From: Candidatus Zixiibacteriota bacterium
GTDB taxonomy: Bacteria > Zixibacteria > MSB-5A5 > GN15 > FEB-12
Reading direction: 5' to 3'
Length of the DNA stretch: 64,000 nucleotides
Assembly: GCA_022571985.1 (NCBI GenBank)
Contig: JACZWU010000007.1
Span: 151,986-215,985, forward strand
Shown: one piece after another, positions 8,456 through 17,393 of the stretch
How the letters are laid out: each line of letters starts with the position of its first letter
Numbering within the stretch: position 1 is the first letter of the stretch
Position numbers and translations under genes: made by a program
The notes under the pieces: generated by a model
Told to the model about the DNA's origin: nothing
Seen by the model: the letters and a program-made list of their open reading frames with translations, nothing else
Database searches by the model: none

Positions 8456-9026
8456 AATACTCAAAAACAGGTCGCTAATTGGTACTACGTTAATAGTAGC
8501 AGTTGCGCTCATTGGCTTGATTTTTGTAAAGACTGATTACGTTTCAGCTGACAAAGTCAGCCTGCAAACTTCACAGTCCATCGATAACGTCTATTCGCCT
8601 CTTAGCGGTAATTCAGGCAGCGGTCTGAGTGTGCTGCCTTCTTTAATCAGAATCATAAGCGCCTTGGTCATTGTGGTTGTCTGTATTTACGTCGGTATTT
8701 TTCTGCTTAAAAAACTTATGAGCAGACGCAACGGCCGCAGAACCATAAATGGAAATCTTGAGATTATTGAAACTATTCATATTGCTCCTCGCAAGTCTGT
8801 CACTCTATTAAGAGTCGGGGGGAAGTCTATCCTGGTAGGCACCACCGAAGGCAGTATGTCGCTTTTGTGTGAGCAGGATGAAATAGAGACAGGCAAACTG
8901 CTGGCTGAGACTGAAGTGGAAGCTCCAACGCTTGGTTTTAGCGAAATGCTGAGTACGGCAGTTGCCAAAGTTAAGGAAGTAGCCCAAAAGAGTAAGAAGA
9001 CAGCAGTTTTAAGTAAACTAAGTTAG
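8448..9026 (+). CDS. fliO: Flagellar biosynthetic protein FliO
   Basis: A 192-residue protein with an N-terminal signal-like hydrophobic stretch, a short periplasmic piece, and a second membrane helix at about 70-90. The cytoplasmic domain carries GNLEIIETIHIAPRKSV and LLRVGGKSILVGTTEG, the FliO pattern. FliO assists assembly of the FliP export channel. The start is ATG 8448 or the adjacent GTG 8445; both overlap the end of fliN, which implies translational coupling. Confidence 0.85.
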   Translation: MNKILKNRSLIGTTLIVAVALIGLIFVKTDYVSADKVSLQTSQSIDNVYSPLSGNSGSGLSVLPSLIRIISALVIVVVCIYVGIFLLKKLMSRRNGRRTINGNLEIIETIHIAPRKSVTLLRVGGKSILVGTTEGSMSLLCEQDEIETGKLLAETEVEAPTLGFSEMLSTAVAKVKEVAQKSKKTAVLSKLS

Positions 9027-9045
9027 CCGCATAGGAAAAGCGGCT
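9025..9045 (+). other. GC-rich hairpin between fliO and fliP
   Basis: AGCCGC (9025-9030) pairs with GCGGCT (9040-9045) across a nine-base loop directly at the fliO stop codon. There is no T-run, so it is more likely an intercistronic structure than a terminator. The functional meaning is unproven. Confidence 0.3.
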
Positions 9046-9096
9046 GATAAGTGACTTTTGCGACAGGATGTTGCGAAAGCAAGAAACATATAGGAT

Positions 9097-9849
9097 ATGC
9101 AAAGACTTATTAAGTTATCAGTCTGTTTTGCAGGCGGAGTCCTGCTGACAGCCAGCAACAGCGTCGCCCAGGCGCTACCAAAAATTTCTATAGAAGTCGG
9201 TCAGACTACCGAGCCGTCCGAGCTGTCTTCTACTCTACAGATAATTCTGTTAATTACAGTTCTGGCGCTGGCGCCATCGATTGTGATTATGGTGACGTCG
9301 TTCATCCGATTCGTAATTGTGCTCTCTTTTTTGCGTCATGCTCTGGGAGTACAGCAGCTGCCGCCAAATCAATTGATTCTGGCACTGTCGCTTCTTTTGA
9401 CATTTTTTGTAATGTCACCGGTGATAGATAAAGCCTACACCGAAGGCATAAAGCCTTACATGGAAGAAAAGATAACGCAGGAAGAAGCCTTTAAAATAGC
9501 GACGGCGCCTGTGCGGGAATTCATGCTCTCGCAAACCAGAGAAAAAGATCTGGCGCTTTTTGTGAATATTGCAAAATTAGAAAAGCCTGACAGCCCGGAA
9601 GATATACCGCTGCACGTTATGATTCCCGGCTTCGTAATATCGGAACTTCGCCTGGCCTTTCAAATTGCATTTGTATTGTTTATACCATTTTTGGTGATTG
9701 ATATGGTCGTTGCCTCGGTTTTGATGTCTATGGGTATGATGATGCTGCCGCCTATTATCGTGTCACTGCCGTTTAAAATACTTTTGTTTGTGCTGGTCGA
9801 TGGCTGGTATCTGTTAGTAAAATCGCTGGTTGAATCCTTTCATATGTAG
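9097..9849 (+). CDS. fliP: Flagellar type III export channel protein FliP
   Basis: A 250-residue protein with a cleavable signal peptide (about residues 1-25) followed by the FliP signature. It has VIMVTSFIRFVIVLSFLR, GVQQLPPNQLILALSL and the C-terminal MGMMMLPPIIVSLPFK. Four hydrophobic segments are visible. FliP forms the export gate core with FliQ and FliR. Seventy bases with a hairpin separate it from fliO. Length and motifs are fully typical. Confidence 0.96.
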   Translation: MQRLIKLSVCFAGGVLLTASNSVAQALPKISIEVGQTTEPSELSSTLQIILLITVLALAPSIVIMVTSFIRFVIVLSFLRHALGVQQLPPNQLILALSLLLTFFVMSPVIDKAYTEGIKPYMEEKITQEEAFKIATAPVREFMLSQTREKDLALFVNIAKLEKPDSPEDIPLHVMIPGFVISELRLAFQIAFVLFIPFLVIDMVVASVLMSMGMMMLPPIIVSLPFKILLFVLVDGWYLLVKSLVESFHM

Positions 9850-9876
9850 GTCGAAGCAAAGTAAGAAAGAGATAAT

Positions 9877-10146
9877 ATGACACCGCAAATGGTTGTAAGT
9901 ATAGCGCGCGAGGCGCTGATGTTGACTCTCATGATTGCAGGACCAATGCTGGCGATCGGCCTGATAATCGGATTAGTAGTTTCTATTTTTCAGGCAGTAA
10001 CTCAGATTCAGGAAATGACTCTGACTTTTGTACCGAAGATAATAGGAATCGCTCTGGCACTTCTGATTTTCCTGCCCTGGATGATCAATAAGCTGACAGA
10101 TTTTACCCGCCACATGATTGAGATGATCCCCGGTTTAGCCGGCTGA
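9877..10146 (+). CDS. fliQ: Flagellar export gate protein FliQ
   Basis: An 89-residue protein with two membrane helices and the FliQ core: GLIIGLVVSIFQAVTQIQEM, TLTFVPKIIG and the end helix. Residue order and size match the family. It lies 27 bases after fliP. The 206 bases between fliQ and fliR hold no open frame I can support and no clear promoter. Confidence 0.96.
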   Translation: MTPQMVVSIAREALMLTLMIAGPMLAIGLIIGLVVSIFQAVTQIQEMTLTFVPKIIGIALALLIFLPWMINKLTDFTRHMIEMIPGLAG

Positions 10147-10352
10147 TTTTAGCCCCGGAAATAGTTGGAATCAATTTCCCTGACTTTCGGTCAATTTTTC
10201 CAGTTTTCATAACATTCACATCTACAAGCTGCCTTGCTGTAGGCGTAAACATCTATATCGCAACAAGTTAAGTCTTATTGCCGAACTGTTTCAAACCGGC
10301 ATATCGTTTGATTTACATAGTTACGATAAGCTAAAAGTGTGAGGATTTTTGA

Positions 10353-11141
10353 TTGTTTGATTTCGTAACATACGGCGCTGATAAGCTTCAGTTTCTACTG
10401 CTGATAATCTTAAGGACTTCGGGACTGTTCATTATTGCCCCGATACTGGGCTATCGCACGGTGCCGGCTTCCATCAAGGTCGCTTTTGCACTGCTGCTGT
10501 CTCTGCTGCTCAGCAGCACTCTTGACTCAAGTATCCTGCCTGTGATTGAAAACGAATGGCATCTGCTTGGTCTGGGTATGCGTGAAATCGTAGTCGGGCT
10601 GCTTATCGGATTTTTCTTTCAGCTTATTTTTATCGCCATTCATTCCGCCGGCGCGCTGGTCAGTTATCAGATTGGCTTTGCCATGGTGGCCATGTTCGAC
10701 CCCAACAGTTCCCAGCGGGTTTCGATAATCGGACAGTTCTGGTTTTTGTTCGCAACCTTGATTTTTCTGGCGTTAAACGGACACCACATAATGATAGAAG
10801 CTCTTGTCGACAGTTACACCGTCCTGCCGATAGGTCAGGTCGTCTACGGTCAAAGTATTATCGAAGTTGTCATCAAATCAAGTGCCTATGTCTTTGTGCT
10901 GGCCTTAAAAATCGCGGCGCCGGTATTGATGACTTTGTTTTTGACAGATGTGGCGCTTGGTACGGTGGCCAAGATGATGCCGACCATGAACGTCTTTTTT
11001 GTCGGTTTCCCCATAAAAATCGGAGCCGGTCTGATAGTGCTGGCAATGTCGCTGCCAATAGCAGCCTACGTACTTGAAAAAGGAATGAACTTCGTTAACA
11101 AAGAACTGCAGCAAATGTATTTCGCAATTGGCGGAGTTTAA
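10353..11141 (+). CDS. fliR: Flagellar export gate protein FliR
   Basis: A 262-residue multi-spanning membrane protein with the FliR patterns REIVVGLLIGFFFQLIF, GFAMVAMFDPNSS and the closing IAAPVLMTLFLTDVALG. It completes the FliPQR export gate. The start is TTG 10353, chosen because GAGG at 10341-10344 is eight bases upstream and no better start exists. It is separated from fliQ by an unusually long gap for this operon but is read in the same direction. Confidence 0.93.
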   Translation: MFDFVTYGADKLQFLLLIILRTSGLFIIAPILGYRTVPASIKVAFALLLSLLLSSTLDSSILPVIENEWHLLGLGMREIVVGLLIGFFFQLIFIAIHSAGALVSYQIGFAMVAMFDPNSSQRVSIIGQFWFLFATLIFLALNGHHIMIEALVDSYTVLPIGQVVYGQSIIEVVIKSSAYVFVLALKIAAPVLMTLFLTDVALGTVAKMMPTMNVFFVGFPIKIGAGLIVLAMSLPIAAYVLEKGMNFVNKELQQMYFAIGGV

Positions 11142-11147
11142 CGAGAA

Positions 11148-12218
11148 ATGTCGGAACAGAATTTTCAGGAAAAGACAGAGAAGGCTACTCCCAGACGGCG
11201 CCGGGAGGCGCGTAACGAGGGACAGGTTGTCAAATCGATGGAGCTTAATGCCGCCGCCATCATCTGTCTCGGCTTTGCTTCGTTTTACGTGCTGGGCCCC
11301 CCGCTGGTAGGGCAGGTTTACAACCTGATGCAATACGTGATGGCCAATGCTCCGTATATCGCGACATCGGATGAATTATACATAAATCTGTTCACTAAGA
11401 TAGGCGAAAAATTTCTGATGATAATGCTGCCTGTTTTTGGAGTGATGGTTGTTATCGCGGCTGGAATAAATATTGTACAGGTTGGTGTCGGAGTCAGCAG
11501 CAAAGCGCTCGGCCCGAAGTTTGATAAAATTAATCCACTCAAAGGTCTCAAGAAATTATTCTCGATGCGTTCGTTGGTGCACGCCGTCCGGGACAGTCTC
11601 AAGCTGGCCGTGGTCGGCTTTGTGGCCTACAAAGTTATCGACTCCGAGTTTGACAGCTTCTTTCTCTACCCGGATATGACGGTAAGCCAACTGGCAACAT
11701 CGCTGGGCTCGCTGACGCTTTCGATCGCACTTAAAATCGGGGCATCTATTTTCGTTCTGGCGATTATCGATTACCTCTATCAAAAGTACGAATATGAAAA
11801 GTCTATCCGCATGTCCAAGCAGGAAATCAAAGAAGAGATGAAAGATACCGACGGCTCGCCGCAGGTAAAAGCACGTATCAGGCAGATTCAGCGTGAGATG
11901 ACCAAGAAGCGGATGATGGCAGCCGTCCCGCTGGCGGACGTGGTTGTTACCAACCCGACTGAGATAGCTGTGGCCTTAAGATACAATCGTGAAGAGCATG
12001 GCGCACCCGAGGTTATTGCCAAGGGCGAAAGGCTGATTGCTCAGAGGATACGTGAGATTGCAGCTGAGCACGATATTCCGATAGTCGAAGATAAACCCCT
12101 GGCGCGTTCTCTCTTTAAGATGTGCGATGTCGGTGAGTTCATCCCTGACCAGCTTTATCGCGCCGTCGCCGAACTGCTGGCGTATGTCTACCGCTTAAAC
12201 GGGAAAGTAATAAATTAA
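11148..12218 (+). CDS. flhB: Flagellar export switch protein FlhB with NPTE site
   Basis: A 356-residue protein beginning with EKTEKATPRRRREARNEGQV, the FlhB start signature, with four membrane segments and a cytoplasmic C-terminal domain. FlhB switches export from hook to filament subunits after self-cleavage between Asn and Pro of an NPTH motif. Here the motif at residues 269-272 reads NPTE, the His being replaced by Glu (codon GAG at 11961-11963). The rest of the domain (IAVALRYN, GAPEVIAKG, ARSLF) is normal. It lies six bases after fliR and ends one base before flhA. Confidence 0.95.
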   Translation: MSEQNFQEKTEKATPRRRREARNEGQVVKSMELNAAAIICLGFASFYVLGPPLVGQVYNLMQYVMANAPYIATSDELYINLFTKIGEKFLMIMLPVFGVMVVIAAGINIVQVGVGVSSKALGPKFDKINPLKGLKKLFSMRSLVHAVRDSLKLAVVGFVAYKVIDSEFDSFFLYPDMTVSQLATSLGSLTLSIALKIGASIFVLAIIDYLYQKYEYEKSIRMSKQEIKEEMKDTDGSPQVKARIRQIQREMTKKRMMAAVPLADVVVTNPTEIAVALRYNREEHGAPEVIAKGERLIAQRIREIAAEHDIPIVEDKPLARSLFKMCDVGEFIPDQLYRAVAELLAYVYRLNGKVIN

Positions 12219-12219
12219 T

Positions 12220-14301
12220 ATGAAAACTAAGCAGATGGGACTGATTGAAATCATCAGGAAGCGCTCCGATATTGTATTGGCGCTCGGCGTTATCGGAATT
12301 ATTGCTGTCTTGGTTATTCCCATTCCGACTGCGCTTTTGGATTTTGCTCTGGCATTTAATATAACTTTTTCTTTAGTCGTTCTTTTAACCACCCTCTATG
12401 TGACGAAACCTCTGGAGTTGTCTGTCTTCCCGGGCATGCTGCTGATAGTGACGCTGATGAGACTTTCTCTCAACGTTGCTTCAACCAGGCTCATTTTGGG
12501 TCAGGCTTACGCCGGTGAAGTTATCAATTCGTTCGGAAACTTCGTGGTACAGGGCGACTATGTGGTAGGCTTCATAGTTTTCACCATTCTGGTAATAATC
12601 CAGTTTGTGGTGATTACAAAAGGTGCCGGACGAATTTCTGAAGTTGCCGCACGGTTTACTCTGGATGCTATGCCGGGTAAGCAGATGGCTATCGACGCCG
12701 ATCTTAATGCCGGCATAATCAGCGATCAGGACGCCCGCGACCGCCGTAAAGCAATCTCTCAGGAAGCTGATTTTTATGGAGCGATGGACGGTGCTTCAAA
12801 ATTTGTGCGCGGTGACGCCATCGCCGGTATTCTCATAACTTTAATCAATATTATCGGCGGCTTTATAATCGGAATCGCCATGAAAGATATGAGTCTGGCT
12901 GAGTCCATGCGTACTTATTCGCTGCTTTCTATCGGTGACGGCTTGGTGACACAGATTCCAGCACTTTTAGTCTCAACAGCTTCTGGTATTATCGTTACTC
13001 GTGCTGCCGCTACTACCAATATGGGCAGCGATTTAGCGACTCAATTCACAAAACAACCACGCGCGATTCTGGTAACAGCAATAGTTCTGATCTTATTCGG
13101 AATGATGCCGGGTATGCCCACCGCGACTTTTGTCATTCTCGGACTCATAGCCGGCGGAGTCGGATTTGCCGCCCGCTCAGCCATAAAAAATAAAGCGATA
13201 GAAGTCGAACAGCTTAAAGAGCAGGAAAGCGCCAGTACGCAGGTTACTGAAGAGCGCACAGAAGATCTATTGAAAGTTGATATACTCGGCTTGGAAATTG
13301 GCTACGGTCTGATTCCTCTGGTTGATGCTAATCAGGGCGGCGACCTTTTGAGCAGAATCGGTATGATTCGTAAACAGCTGGCAACGGAGTTGGGCATAAT
13401 CGTGCCGCCGGTTCGGATACGTGACAACGTTCAGCTGAGTCCGAACCAGTATTCATTAAAAGTCAAAGGCATCAAGACAGCCAGCTATGAGCTGATGCCT
13501 GACCATCTACTGGCTATTAATCCGGGCTATGTCGAAGACAAGTTGGACGGCTTTGAAACAACTGATCCGGCTTTCGGGCTGAAAGCTACCTGGATTATTC
13601 CCGGCTTAAAAGAAACGGCCGAACTAAAAGGCTTTACCATCGTGGAACCATCGGCTGTTATCGCCACGCATCTGACAGAAATAGTGCGCAGCTCCGCTCC
13701 CGAAATTTTGAGCAGGCAGGATGTGCAGCATCTGATAGAAACATTAAAAGAAGATTATCCGGCGCTGGTTGATGGCGTCATCCCTGAAGTTGTTCCGCTG
13801 GGGACACTGCAGAAGATTTTGCAGTCGCTTCTTGCTGAACGTATACCGGTCCGTGATCTGGCTACAATCATCGAAACGACTTCCGACTATATCGGCGCTA
13901 CCAAAGAGCCGGAAATACTGGCAGAGTATGTAAGGATATCTCTTAAGCGGCAGATTACAGACCTGTACCGCGACAAGTCCGGAAAGATTCATGTCTTTAC
14001 AGTCGACCCAGCTATTGAACAGCAGATGGCTGAATCAATCCAGAGTTCCAAGCAGGGGCTGGTACTGGGACTGGAACCATCACTGTCTGAAAAAATTCTG
14101 GCTGGAATGGGTAAGCTCATTGAGAAAATGTCAAATAGCGGACAGATACAACTTTGTATCTGCTCACCTAATATCAGGCTGGTCTTGAGAAAACTGGCCG
14201 AATCAAAATACCCGGCACTAAACGTTGTCTCTTACAACGAAATCCTGCCTGAAACAGACTTGATTTCAATAGGAATAGTGAGGATAGAAAATGAAAGTTA
14301 A
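12220..14301 (+). CDS. flhA: Flagellar export protein FlhA
   Basis: A 693-residue protein with seven to eight N-terminal membrane segments and a large cytoplasmic domain. Family motifs include PGMLLIVTLMRLSLNVASTR, AARFTLDAMPGKQMAIDADL and the cytoplasmic DPAFGLKATWI. FlhA forms the nonameric ring that binds substrate-chaperone complexes. The length matches the family. The end overlaps flhF by eleven bases. Confidence 0.97.
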   Translation: MKTKQMGLIEIIRKRSDIVLALGVIGIIAVLVIPIPTALLDFALAFNITFSLVVLLTTLYVTKPLELSVFPGMLLIVTLMRLSLNVASTRLILGQAYAGEVINSFGNFVVQGDYVVGFIVFTILVIIQFVVITKGAGRISEVAARFTLDAMPGKQMAIDADLNAGIISDQDARDRRKAISQEADFYGAMDGASKFVRGDAIAGILITLINIIGGFIIGIAMKDMSLAESMRTYSLLSIGDGLVTQIPALLVSTASGIIVTRAAATTNMGSDLATQFTKQPRAILVTAIVLILFGMMPGMPTATFVILGLIAGGVGFAARSAIKNKAIEVEQLKEQESASTQVTEERTEDLLKVDILGLEIGYGLIPLVDANQGGDLLSRIGMIRKQLATELGIIVPPVRIRDNVQLSPNQYSLKVKGIKTASYELMPDHLLAINPGYVEDKLDGFETTDPAFGLKATWIIPGLKETAELKGFTIVEPSAVIATHLTEIVRSSAPEILSRQDVQHLIETLKEDYPALVDGVIPEVVPLGTLQKILQSLLAERIPVRDLATIIETTSDYIGATKEPEILAEYVRISLKRQITDLYRDKSGKIHVFTVDPAIEQQMAESIQSSKQGLVLGLEPSLSEKILAGMGKLIEKMSNSGQIQLCICSPNIRLVLRKLAESKYPALNVVSYNEILPETDLISIGIVRIENES

Positions 14302-15526
14302 ATCGTTCACAGCTGACACCGTGGCCGAAGCGCTGCGGCTTATCAAAGCGGACATGGGCAGAAACGCCATAGTCTTAAAGACGCGCAAAGCTGTCAGTCC
14401 GAAAGGCAAAGCGCAGGTTGAAATTATTGCCTGTATCAATGACAATAATGACAATGACGCGCAGCCGGCAGCTGCCTCAGTCAACAAGATTGTTGACGCA
14501 AAAAAATTAAAGGCTGCTCCGAATGTAGTTCCGAAAGTAACTCCGATGGCAACTCCGAAAGCAGCTCCGATTGCTGCCTCAAAACCGGCTCCGATCAAGA
14601 AGGCAACGGTGACCGGTGCTCATGATTTTGTTCCAAAAACTGAAGAACCCGTTTCACCTGTCAATAATCAGAAACTGGATAACAGGCTGGAAAGACTGGA
14701 GAGAATTCTTACCCGCTATCTGGTCAATCCGGTACAGAACGAAGACGCCGATGAGCTGATGTCACTTCGTAAACGACTGAGCGAGTCGGATTTCTCAGAC
14801 GAATTTATCGAGTCATTGATTCATGACTCACTCTTAGAAACAGCCGCAGAAGCTGACTCTGATCTGGCTCAGTCAATCAGGTCCGGCTTAGTGCGCAGGC
14901 TGGCGGCTGTCATGCAGCCGAGCATTGAGCTCAAAGAAGGAGACAGGGTTCTGTTTATCGGGCCGTCCGGCTCGGGGAAGTCTTCGATGATGGGCAAGCT
15001 TGCGGCGCATTTGATCGGTCAAAAGAAAGTTAAAGTTAAACTGGCAAGTATCGATGATTTCAAGATTGGCGGCACCGAAGAACTTAACAGCTACGCCGAC
15101 CTTTTGGGACTTCAATCGTTTTCCAGCTTTGAAGTGGCAGGATCGTTGAAAGCAGATAGTTCAGGGATAATCTTGATTGATTCGCCGGGATTGACAGCGG
15201 ATGAAAGTGATAGAGAAAAACTCTTTAGCAGAATCAACGAACTCGATCCCAGCCACTGCGTTTTTGTTTTTTCGGCTCTGACAAGATCCTCGGACTTATA
15301 CACCCTGGCCAAATGGGGACGTTCGGCAACTCCCACACATTTCGCTATGACAATGATGGATCTCAGCAGCAAGTACGGCGGAGTTATCAAATTGGCAGAA
15401 ATTCTCAATTGCAAGATGCTCTGGACCAGCGATGCTCCGGGCGGCATCGGCGACATACAGGTGCCGGACCCTAACGCCATGGCACGCACAACTTTAGAAG
15501 TCGAGGCGGAGCTGTGCAAAGTTTGA
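14291..15526 (+). CDS. flhF: FlhF-like flagellar GTPase with altered G motifs
   Basis: A 411-residue protein. The start MKVKSFTADTVAEALRLIKA is the FlhF N-terminal pattern; a Pro/Ala/Lys-rich linker (about 75-115), an NG-type helical domain and an SRP-like GTPase domain follow. G1 is GPSGSGKSS at residues 224-232, and the following IGGTEELNSYADLLGL matches FlhF. The usual DTAG is DSPG and the usual TKLD is TMMD. FlhF normally places flagella at the pole and works with FlhG, but no flhG follows. GTP binding may be weakened; this is inference. Alternative: a pseudo-GTPase paralogue. Confidence 0.85.
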   Translation: MKVKSFTADTVAEALRLIKADMGRNAIVLKTRKAVSPKGKAQVEIIACINDNNDNDAQPAAASVNKIVDAKKLKAAPNVVPKVTPMATPKAAPIAASKPAPIKKATVTGAHDFVPKTEEPVSPVNNQKLDNRLERLERILTRYLVNPVQNEDADELMSLRKRLSESDFSDEFIESLIHDSLLETAAEADSDLAQSIRSGLVRRLAAVMQPSIELKEGDRVLFIGPSGSGKSSMMGKLAAHLIGQKKVKVKLASIDDFKIGGTEELNSYADLLGLQSFSSFEVAGSLKADSSGIILIDSPGLTADESDREKLFSRINELDPSHCVFVFSALTRSSDLYTLAKWGRSATPTHFAMTMMDLSSKYGGVIKLAEILNCKMLWTSDAPGGIGDIQVPDPNAMARTTLEVEAELCKV

Positions 15527-15669
15527 ACAGATTACTGCAACCAGTGAACTTTGGTCCGCTCAAATCGGTTTTGAATCGAGCGATTCACAATCAGGCACCA
15601 GCCGCGCCGGCACAGAATCCGGCTTTAACCAGTAACGATAAATGGAACTCGGCTGCGGCCGATATATAA
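15514..15669 (+). CDS. Small ORF at the flhG position
   Basis: A 51-codon frame starting at GTG 15514 overlaps the end of flhF by 13 bases and stops at 15667-15669. The product has no Walker motif and is not FlhG; it is rich in Asn, Ala and Pro. Overlap-coupled translation and compact spacing before the sigma factor gene give it some support. It may be a remnant or simply non-coding. Confidence 0.3.
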   Translation: MQSLNRLLQPVNFGPLKSVLNRAIHNQAPAAPAQNPALTSNDKWNSAAADI

Positions 15670-15684
15670 AGGGATAGTACTCTT

Positions 15685-16566
15685 ATGGTTAACACGATAT
15701 CAGCACCGTCAAAAAAGGTCAGTCGCAAGACTGTCTTAAAGAAAACCGAAAATCTGACATATGCTCCGTCTGTCGAGAATGCGAAACGCAAACGGAGGCC
15801 TACGGTCACAGAGCGGGAATGGCGGCGTTACCGTAAATCTGAAACAGAAGAGATGCGACAAATGCTTTTAAATAAATTTTTGCCGCTGGTGCGCAATGTT
15901 GCATCACGTATGGCCATGGGCTTTCCCAGATCGGTCGAATTGCCGGATTTAGTTAATACCGGTGTGATTGGATTGATAGAAGCCTTCCGCAATTTTGATC
16001 CAGGTCGCGGCGTGAAATTCGAAACCTATGCCGTCCCCAGAATTCGTGGTGCCATACTTGATGAACTTCGTGCCCTTGACTGGGTGCCGCGTTCAACCCG
16101 GGCTAAATCAAGGGAGATCGACAAGTCATATAACATACTTGAGAACAAGTACGGTCGTCCGCCTGAAAAGACAGAACTGGCCAAACATATGAATGTAACT
16201 ATGGAAGAATTGCATCTGTCTCTGGACGATGTTTCCGGCACAAATATTCTGTCGCTTGATGATATCATTTTCCGCGAGGATGATAATCGCCAGGTCTCCA
16301 GAATTGAGACGATTGTTGATACATCAAAAATAAACATCCTGGGTGAACTGGAGAAAGATGAACTCAGGGCCTTTTTGTCGATTGCCATGGAAAAATTGAC
16401 AGCTCAGGAAAAACTGGTAATAGCACTTTATTACTACGAGGAACTGACGCTTAAGGAAATTGGCGAAGTGATGTCTATCTCCGAATCGCGAGTGTCGCAG
16501 ATTCATACTCGCGCGGTATCTAAACTTCGAACCATGGTACGGGAGAAATTTTCTTTGACAGGTTAA
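15685..16566 (+). CDS. fliA: RNA polymerase sigma-28 factor (FliA/WhiG type)
   Basis: A 293-residue sigma-70-family factor. Region 2 contains PDLVNTGVIGLIEAFRNFDP and VKFETYAVPRIRGAILDELR, followed by the FliA-type LDWVPRSTRAKSREI. Region 3 follows, and region 4 contains LTAQEKLVIALYYYEELTLK and a helix-turn-helix SESRVSQIHTRA. It directs late flagellar and chemotaxis promoters. About 50 basic residues precede the normal start of the family. ATG 15685 has AAAGGGA about nine bases upstream. It follows flhF as usual, although flhG is missing. Confidence 0.94.
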   Translation: MVNTISAPSKKVSRKTVLKKTENLTYAPSVENAKRKRRPTVTEREWRRYRKSETEEMRQMLLNKFLPLVRNVASRMAMGFPRSVELPDLVNTGVIGLIEAFRNFDPGRGVKFETYAVPRIRGAILDELRALDWVPRSTRAKSREIDKSYNILENKYGRPPEKTELAKHMNVTMEELHLSLDDVSGTNILSLDDIIFREDDNRQVSRIETIVDTSKINILGELEKDELRAFLSIAMEKLTAQEKLVIALYYYEELTLKEIGEVMSISESRVSQIHTRAVSKLRTMVREKFSLTG

Positions 16567-16601
16567 GAAACTTGTCATCGGCTTTTAGAGAGGAGAACCT
16601 G

Positions 16602-16928
16602 ATGGATGATTTTTCAAACAGAATCGTAAGTTCTCAGGCATCTGAAAGGGTGACCAAAGTTCTCAGAAGCGATGCCAATAAAGGCCGCGACAAAAAGAGT
16701 GATAAAAAGAAAGATGAGAAAAAGAATAAAACAAATAAGCAGGAACTTGAAGACCAGCTGATTTTGAGCAACCCCGGAGAAAACATTGACAATGCCGAGT
16801 TGCACGATGATAGAGACAAAGATAATGACAAAGACGAAGAACAATCTGAAAAGAAGAATCTTCTCCAGCCACGAGAAGCAGCCGAAGAGAAAGAAGACGA
16901 TTCAAATCATGTGGACATTAAGGCCTGA
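16602..16928 (+). CDS. Highly charged hypothetical protein of the flagellar operon
   Basis: A 108-residue protein dominated by Lys, Asp and Glu with no hydrophobic segment, probably disordered. ATG 16602 has AGGAG seven bases upstream; the frame stays open back to TTG 16572, but that lacks a ribosome site. No family is recognised. Its position between the sigma-28 gene and a DUF6115-like gene suggests it belongs to the flagellar operon. Confidence 0.6.
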   Translation: MDDFSNRIVSSQASERVTKVLRSDANKGRDKKSDKKKDEKKNKTNKQELEDQLILSNPGENIDNAELHDDRDKDNDKDEEQSEKKNLLQPREAAEEKEDDSNHVDIKA

Positions 16929-16945
16929 GGCGGGATGCCTTTTTT
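16920..16945 (+). terminator. Weak terminator or attenuator-like hairpin
   Basis: AAGGC (16920-16924) can pair with GCCTT (16937-16941), followed by a T-run. The stem is only five base pairs with a twelve-base loop, so any effect on transcription is likely partial. It overlaps the stop codon of the preceding gene. Confidence 0.25.
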
Positions 16946-16958
16946 ATAGGAGTGAGTA

Positions 16959-17393
16959 ATGGATTTCAGTAATGCACTATTGATTGATACAGCCATAATT
17001 GCCGCCGGATATATTTTTGCAGGCGCGTTTTCGGTGCTGATTTATTCCGTGGCTACCAGGCGGCACCGCGAGGTACAGCTGGTGAACTTTCTTCCGGAAG
17101 AAGGGGAAATTAAAGAGAAAAAGGTCGAAGGAACAGAACCCAGAAATCAGTTTGAATTCGTGAGATTTGAACAAAGCGCAAAAGTTCCCGCTGGAGAGCC
17201 ACAAGAGGAAAAGGCCGATTATTTAAGAAGCGGCAGGCTGCAAAGAAACAGACTTGAAATTATTCAGCAGGCGAAGAAAATGTTGAGTTCCGGAAAGGCG
17301 GCGGAAGAGATTAGAAAAATTTTACCACTTTCAGCGGCGGAGCTGGAATTTATGAGGCGAACTTTTATGCCACAAGCAAGGCAGGAAAATTAA
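16959..17393 (+). CDS. DUF6115/DUF2802-like membrane-anchored protein
   Basis: A 144-residue protein with one N-terminal membrane helix (about 8-30), a charged linker, and a C-terminal helical module, RLEIIQQAKKMLSSGKAAEE followed by LPLSAAELEFM. This layout resembles the DUF6115/DUF2802 proteins found next to fliA in many flagellar operons, where the last 40 residues look like a small HTH. The function is unknown. GGAGTGAG precedes ATG 16959, and the stop is directly followed by the next start. Confidence 0.6.
   Translation: MDFSNALLIDTAIIAAGYIFAGAFSVLIYSVATRRHREVQLVNFLPEEGEIKEKKVEGTEPRNQFEFVRFEQSAKVPAGEPQEEKADYLRSGRLQRNRLEIIQQAKKMLSSGKAAEEIRKILPLSAAELEFMRRTFMPQARQEN

Noticed and set aside
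10147-10352. sigma-28 promoter before fliR
   Set aside because: A TACGATAA-like -10 exists near 10322 but no TAAA -35 at the right distance.
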